9,783 bases of DNA from Anaerolineales bacterium (lineage in GTDB: Bacteria; Chloroflexota; Anaerolineae; Anaerolineales; UBA6663): assembly GCA_016789245.1 (NCBI GenBank), contig JAEURM010000053.1:1-9783 (forward strand). Direction: 5' to 3'. The number at the start of each line of letters is the position of its first letter. Position 1 is the first letter of the stretch. A program made the translations under genes and the position numbers. Below the pieces are notes generated by a model. It worked only from the letters and a program-made list of their open reading frames with translations. It was not told the DNA's origin and searched no databases. Shown here piece by piece: positions 6,613 through 9,783 of the stretch.

Positions 6613-6645
6613 AAACCCTAAGGGTCTTTAAGACCCTTAGGGTTT
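6613..6645. repeat. 16-bp perfect inverted repeat, 1-bp spacer
   Basis: Arms AAACCCTAAGGGTCTT (6613-6628) and AAGACCCTTAGGGTTT (6630-6645) are perfectly complementary with a single T between them; an RNA copy would form a stem with a small loop taken from the central bases. Each arm is itself nearly palindromic (ACCCTAAGGGT), so alternative smaller hairpins are possible. It lies 10 bp after the TGA of the VOC gene and 9 bp before the ATG of the membrane-protein gene. On the minus strand the stem ends in TTTATC, a poor T-tract. It may be a terminator, an attenuator or RNA-stability element, or a copy of a dispersed palindrome. Confidence 0.85.
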
Positions 6646-6655
6646 CAGGTTCCAA

Positions 6656-7036
6656 TCACCCTTGCGGGGCTGGCCCGGCAATCTGGAACTGATTGCCTTC
6701 TAAATCATAAATATTGGCATATGTCACCATACCCGGAATGCCAATCGGGTCATCGCACTTTACACCGCGCGCCCGCAATTCGGCCACGGCTTGGTGCGCG
6801 TTGGCCACGTTGAATACCACAATGGCGCCCTTGCGCGGGGGCGGAGCGTCATCATCCCAGCGGCTCAGGGCCACTTCACTTTTGCCTTCGCCAAAGCCAA
6901 ACTGCGCCCAGCCAAACTCATCGGCCGCAAAAGTAGGCGTAAGGCCAAACTGCTCAGCGTAAAACGTTTTGGCCGCCTGCCAATTGGCTTTGGTAATGTA
7001 TACCGAGGCTAAATCAATATGCCGGAGGAGAGACAT
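6656..7036 (-). CDS. VOC superfamily protein (glyoxalase/bleomycin-resistance fold)
   Basis: A 126-residue VOC protein. The first module is HIDLASVYITKANWQAAKTFYAEQFGLTPTF (6-36) and the second contains NVANAHQAVAELRARGVKC (76-94) and ends TYANIYDLEGNQFQIAG (105-121). The spacing and the AA-K-FY-...-FGL and D-EGN signatures are typical of the family. The usual metal ligands appear to be missing: A10 occupies the first-strand His position, and the final Glu is Q118. A metal-dependent lyase or dioxygenase role is therefore unlikely, and a ligand-binding or sequestering role is more plausible. The start is supported by AAGGA at 7044-7048, 7 nt upstream. It follows the SRPBCC-PDZ-DinB gene by 40 bp and so is probably in the same operon. 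It is only distantly similar to the VOC protein at 5256-5666. Confidence 0.9.
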   Translation of the reverse strand: MSLLRHIDLASVYITKANWQAAKTFYAEQFGLTPTFAADEFGWAQFGFGEGKSEVALSRWDDDAPPPRKGAIVVFNVANAHQAVAELRARGVKCDDPIGIPGMVTYANIYDLEGNQFQIAGPAPQG

Positions 7037-7076
7037 GGTGAAATCCTTTCAGAACTGCAGGCCATCTTGGCCCAAA

Positions 7077-8288
7077 CTAACTTTGCCGCGTGGCTTCAAG
7101 GGCGGCGCGGATTTGCGTGAGATGCGTTTCAATGTGGGTGGGGCCTTGGAGCAAATTCCAGCCGAGTTGCCACGCGAGGCGTGGGTTGGCAAACGTAGCC
7201 GCCGGAATGGCCGCGTACATCGCCTCTTGCTCTGCGTGCGCGGCGCGGATTTGGTTCACTAGCTCCGCCGCCGTGCCGTACACGGCAATGGCACCGGCGT
7301 TGCGGGCAACATTTTCATTATCAAAATCATCGTACCAACGGCCAGAGTCCGTCAGCAATTCGGCAATGTTATCTGGAATGCCACGCTCATTGGTCAGAAT
7401 GTGAACCAAAATTTCTTTCACGCTCCACTCGCCTTCCGCTGGGCGGCGGCTGGTTTCCGCTTCGGTGGCGTCTTTCAAGGTTTCAGCCAGCGCCGCCATT
7501 TCGCGCTCATGAATGGCGTGCACGCCTGAGGCCAACTCTGCGCCGCTGGCAGGTGTGGGTGGCAAAGGGCGGCGGGAAAGCGTCATCGGTTTGGTGAGCT
7601 TTTCTTGGCCCCGGTAAAACACTACGGGCACGGTATCACCTGCATGCCGAGCAGAAAGGGCACCGGTGAGTGATTGGAAAGAACTAGTCTTTTTGCCACC
7701 AATGCTTTGAATCACATCACTGCCCAGCAAGCCGGCCGCTTCAGCGCCCATACCAGCTACAGTGCCGCCCACCAAAATTCCCTCTTTGGCGGGCGTGCCA
7801 ATTTTCTGGGCCGTCTCGGCATCGAGTGCACTCATGCCCACAATGCCCAGCATCGGGCGACGCACAATACGCAAATCTTCACCGGTTTCTAAAATCGATT
7901 GCAGATTCTCTAGCGTACTGGCCCAGCCACCCTCCAACCCTTGCACGGCTTGCGCCCACGCTTTGCCACTGCCCAAGCCGCTGTGTACCATAGCCACTTG
8001 CGTGGCGCCGTTCTTTTCTTTGAAGGTGATTTTGACTTGTGAAACGGCCGGTTCGCCGGCCCCGTGCCAAGAGTAGGCGATGGTTTTGTTCGGCTCAAGT
8101 TTGCTCACTGTGCCTAAAGCTTGGAAGCCATCGTTCCATGCAAAGTACGCACGGCCACCTTTGCGGGCTTCAAATTGTGCCGTATCGCACATCCACTGCC
8201 GGAGGGCGGAAGCGCGGGTGAACAGCCGGTACACTTCCGCCACGGGGGCTTTAATCGTGCGTTTAAGCGTGATGGATTTAGTTGCCAT
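7077..8288 (-). CDS. SRPBCC-PDZ-DinB fusion protein (complete copy)
   Basis: A 403-residue, apparently cytoplasmic protein with three domains. Residues 1-137 are an SRPBCC/AHSA1-type ligand-binding fold (ITLKRTIKAPVAEVYRLFT, ALRQWMCD, GGRAYFAWNDG, GLGSGKAW). Residues 144-240 are a PDZ domain (LGIVGMSALDAETAQKIG, GILVGGTVAGMGAEAAGL, GSDVIQSIGGKKTSSFQSL, GDTVPVVFYRGQEKL). Residues 252-400 are a DinB four-helix bundle with EWSVKEILVHIL and THIETHLTQIRAAL, which supply the usual His triad as H296, H385 and H389. SRPBCC domains bind hydrophobic ligands, PDZ domains bind peptide ends, and DinB proteins are often metal-dependent thiol transferases or hydrolases; the joint function is unknown. AGAGG at 8295-8299 lies 6 nt upstream of the ATG. 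A paralogue with the same layout lies two genes upstream. The 76-bp gap before it (8289-8364) shows no convincing terminator or promoter. Confidence 0.9.
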   Translation of the reverse strand: MATKSITLKRTIKAPVAEVYRLFTRASALRQWMCDTAQFEARKGGRAYFAWNDGFQALGTVSKLEPNKTIAYSWHGAGEPAVSQVKITFKEKNGATQVAMVHSGLGSGKAWAQAVQGLEGGWASTLENLQSILETGEDLRIVRRPMLGIVGMSALDAETAQKIGTPAKEGILVGGTVAGMGAEAAGLLGSDVIQSIGGKKTSSFQSLTGALSARHAGDTVPVVFYRGQEKLTKPMTLSRRPLPPTPASGAELASGVHAIHEREMAALAETLKDATEAETSRRPAEGEWSVKEILVHILTNERGIPDNIAELLTDSGRWYDDFDNENVARNAGAIAVYGTAAELVNQIRAAHAEQEAMYAAIPAATFANPRLAWQLGWNLLQGPTHIETHLTQIRAALEATRQS

Positions 8289-8364
8289 GATATGCCTCTG
8301 AGAACAATTCGGGTAACTAATTTACCGCGCCAGTGGGCTAAACGTTCAATCTGGCAGGTGTTTT

Positions 8365-8679
8365 TCAAGCCCCATGCTTAGTACCCATCAAGGCCACTCG
8401 GTAAGGGAAGAGCGTGGCCGTCATCACACCGTTAATTACGGCCGGGTCACTATTCATAATTTCACGCGCGGCTTCATCATCTTCTGCCCGAAAAATGGCT
8501 AAGCCCATTGTGCTTTCATCCGTATTTTGTGTGCGGCCCACCAAAATCATCACCCCAGCTTCAGTGAGGCGTTGGAGGTGGGCAAAATGCTCGGCCACAA
8601 CTTTCTGCTCATGCTCCGTCGGGCCATCTGTAAGCATGGCCAGCCGCGCGGGCTTGAGCACGTATAAATACTCGTTCAC
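8365..8679 (-). CDS. YCII (YciI-like/DGPF) family protein
   Basis: A 104-residue protein with the ferredoxin-like YCII fold: YLYVLKPARLAML, then the helix TEHEQKVVAEHFAHLQRLTEAG (21-42), ILVGRT, GLAIFRAEDDEAAREIMNSDP (59-79) and NGVMTATLFPY. H31 and H34 in the helix and D78-P79 are the kind of polar positions conserved in the family, whose reaction is mostly unknown. The start is a GTG (8679-8677) whose bases overlap the TGA of the upstream fusion gene in a GTGA junction (4-nt overlap), with a GGAGG at 8687-8691, 7 nt upstream. The pair is therefore almost certainly translated in a coupled way. YCII genes often accompany ECF sigma factors, SRPBCC and DinB genes in bacteria; no sigma factor is in this window. 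Confidence 0.9.
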   Translation of the reverse strand: MNEYLYVLKPARLAMLTDGPTEHEQKVVAEHFAHLQRLTEAGVMILVGRTQNTDESTMGLAIFRAEDDEAAREIMNSDPAVINGVMTATLFPYRVALMGTKHGA

Positions 8680-9783
8680 TTCACGGCCTCCAACACGGCT
8701 TTCAACTGCTCACCGTGCTCATCATAAAAATGCATCGGCACCACTTCTAATTGCCAAAGCGCGGCGCGGCGGTACAAGTGCTGGCGGCGCTGAACAAAAT
8801 GCGCCGGAAAATTTTCCACGTACTTGGCTGATTCAATGGTTGCGGCGCTGAGTTCCGCGCGCAGGGCGGCCACGGTTGGGAAGCGGCTGACCACGGCCTG
8901 CAAACGTTCATTGACGTTGGGTCGCATTTGCAAGTCATCGTTGATGGGCTGGTCATTCAGCATATCGGCCACCCAGCTTTGATAATCACGCTCCATGAGG
9001 ATGTAGTGGGCTAATAATTCTTTCACGCTCCACTCTTTCTCTTTCGGGCGGCGGCCCGCCTGTTCTTCGGTTAATCCTTCCAACTGTTTGGTCAAAGCCG
9101 CCTCAATCTCTTGGAAGTTGGCCAGCATCTTGGCCGCTAGCTCGGCGCCGGTGGCTGGCACTTCTGTACTGGGGAATTTAGACAGCTCCAGTGCCACGCT
9201 TTGTTTTTGTGCGCCACGGTAAAAGGCCACTTTCGGTTTATCACCGGCTTTCAATCCAGCCAGCGCCGGGCCAAAAGAATTCCAATCCGTCAGCTTTTTG
9301 CCATTGAGGGCAATCAGCACATCATCCTTTTGCAGGCCAGCGGCGCGCGCGCCCGTGCCCTCCACCGTGCCAGAAAGGCGCACGCCTTTACTTATGGGAA
9401 CGCCAATCTGCTTGGCAATTTCGGCACTGAACTCATCAATGCCAATGCCCAGCCGTGGGCGGCGGGCGAAGCGTAAATCTATGCCGGTTTCCAATAAAGA
9501 TTTTAGGTTTTCTAAAAAACCCGGCCAGTGTTCAATAAAGCCGTTGCGCGCGCCCGCCCACAGCCGGTTGGCCCCCAGGCCGCTCCGCGCCACTGTTACC
9601 TGCGTGCCGCGAGCCGTTTCTTTGAAGGTAACAGTTACCAGCGTGGGGGCCGGATCCAAATAGGCATCCCACGTAAAAACCAACCGCTTGTTTGGCTCCA
9701 ACTTGCGGAAGGTGCCGCTCATGTAAAAGGCATCATTCCAGCGCAATTGAATGTGGCCGCCCTCGCGCGCATCCACCTGCGCG
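8676..9783 (-). CDS. SRPBCC-PDZ-DinB fusion protein (partial; 5' end beyond the window)
   Basis: The reading frame stays open to the right edge. The GTG at 9776 is not the true start: codons before it add Ala-Gln, so AQVDAREGG aligns with AQFEARKGG of the paralogue (residues 37-45 there), and about 38 residues are missing. With residue 1 at that GTG, the visible parts are the end of an SRPBCC domain (GGHIQLRWNDAFYMSGTFRKLEPNKRLVFTW, to about 100), a PDZ domain (about 107-200: KGVRLSGTVEGTGARAAGL, KDDVLIALNGKKL) and a DinB domain (about 212-364: EWSVKELLAHYILMERDYQ). The DinB His in helix 2 (H257) and the last His (H354) are kept. The middle one appears shifted, with H349 next to F350 at the aligned place, so its metal site may be altered. 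Similarity to the complete copy is clear along the full length, roughly 40-50% identical by eye. The gene ends in a 4-nt overlap with the YCII gene. Confidence 0.9.
   Translation of the reverse strand, partial: AQVDAREGGHIQLRWNDAFYMSGTFRKLEPNKRLVFTWDAYLDPAPTLVTVTFKETARGTQVTVARSGLGANRLWAGARNGFIEHWPGFLENLKSLLETGIDLRFARRPRLGIGIDEFSAEIAKQIGVPISKGVRLSGTVEGTGARAAGLQKDDVLIALNGKKLTDWNSFGPALAGLKAGDKPKVAFYRGAQKQSVALELSKFPSTEVPATGAELAAKMLANFQEIEAALTKQLEGLTEEQAGRRPKEKEWSVKELLAHYILMERDYQSWVADMLNDQPINDDLQMRPNVNERLQAVVSRFPTVAALRAELSAATIESAKYVENFPAHFVQRRQHLYRRAALWQLEVVPMHFYDEHGEQLKAVLEAVK
8687..8691 (-). promoter_or_regulatory. Ribosome binding site deciding the GTG start of the YCII gene
   Basis: GGAGG on the minus strand lies 7 nt before the GTG at 8679, within the last codons of the upstream fusion gene. 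The first in-frame ATG of the YCII gene (codon 15) would cut off the first beta strand, so this site fixes the GTG as the start. Confidence 0.75.

Noticed and set aside
6613..6645. TTAGGG/CCCTAA units resembling telomere repeats
   Set aside because: Only two TTAGGG-like units per strand occur, as part of a single palindrome and not in tandem; all surrounding genes are bacterial.
8289..8364. Possible promoter (TTGAAC, then TAAATT) upstream of the complete fusion gene
   Set aside because: The spacer is 19 nt and the -10 match is weak; the gap is equally well explained as operon-internal sequence.
8414..8851. 145-codon plus-strand open frame, the longest on that strand
   Set aside because: It runs antisense across the YCII gene and the end of the fusion gene; its residues (Ser/Arg-rich, low order) show no family resemblance.
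9770..9776. Start codon for the right-edge fusion gene (GTG at 9776 or ATG at 9772)
   Set aside because: The GTG codon is internal: the frame continues to the edge and the residues before it match the paralogue. The ATG at 9772-9770 is out of frame with the gene.

Overview
The window is a moderately GC-rich bacterial segment in which every convincing gene lies on the minus strand, so it is read from position 9783 down to 1. Three things suggest a Chloroflexota (Anaerolineae-like) genome, probably from a metagenome or draft assembly: a giant cyclase-AAA-TPR protein, a lipoprotein with a Pro/Thr linker and an NBR1-type Ig-like domain, and a secreted protein beginning with a 'GVIGTGTPATC'-type mature N-terminus. 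Short palindromic or heptameric repeats at gene borders fit the same picture. The assignment is an inference from gene style, not from a marker gene.

Region 9783-6656 (upstream end) is a compact run of small-molecule-binding folds. It holds a partial SRPBCC-PDZ-DinB fusion cut by the window edge, a YCII-family protein overlapping it by 4 nt, a second complete SRPBCC-PDZ-DinB fusion, and a VOC (glyoxalase-fold) protein. The two fusions are tandem paralogues with the same unusual three-domain layout. A 16-bp perfect inverted repeat (6613-6645) closes this part.

Region 6603-4576 holds two small integral membrane proteins that overlap by 8 nt, a second VOC protein and an NBR1-Ig-like lipoprotein that starts 2 nt after the VOC stop. 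Repeats lie in or beside these genes, and one low-complexity repeat encodes part of the lipoprotein signal peptide.

Region 4460-1 is a separate transcription unit. It has a good TATAAT promoter almost at the start codon, a 1417-residue protein with two class III cyclase domains followed by an AAA-type ATPase and TPR repeats, and, 1 nt after its stop, the first 54 codons of a secreted protein. The cyclase halves have complementary losses of catalytic residues. The pattern matches, residue for residue as far as I can recall it, the C1/C2 pseudo-heterodimer of animal soluble adenylyl cyclase (ADCY10), which also has NTPase and TPR-like parts. It is probably a cAMP-producing sensor.

No tRNA, rRNA, CRISPR array, transposase or phage gene was found. 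Gaps between genes are short (the longest is 156 bp, 4420-4575). The most notable items are the sAC-like cyclase, the paired SRPBCC-PDZ-DinB fusions and the repeats embedded in or next to coding sequence.
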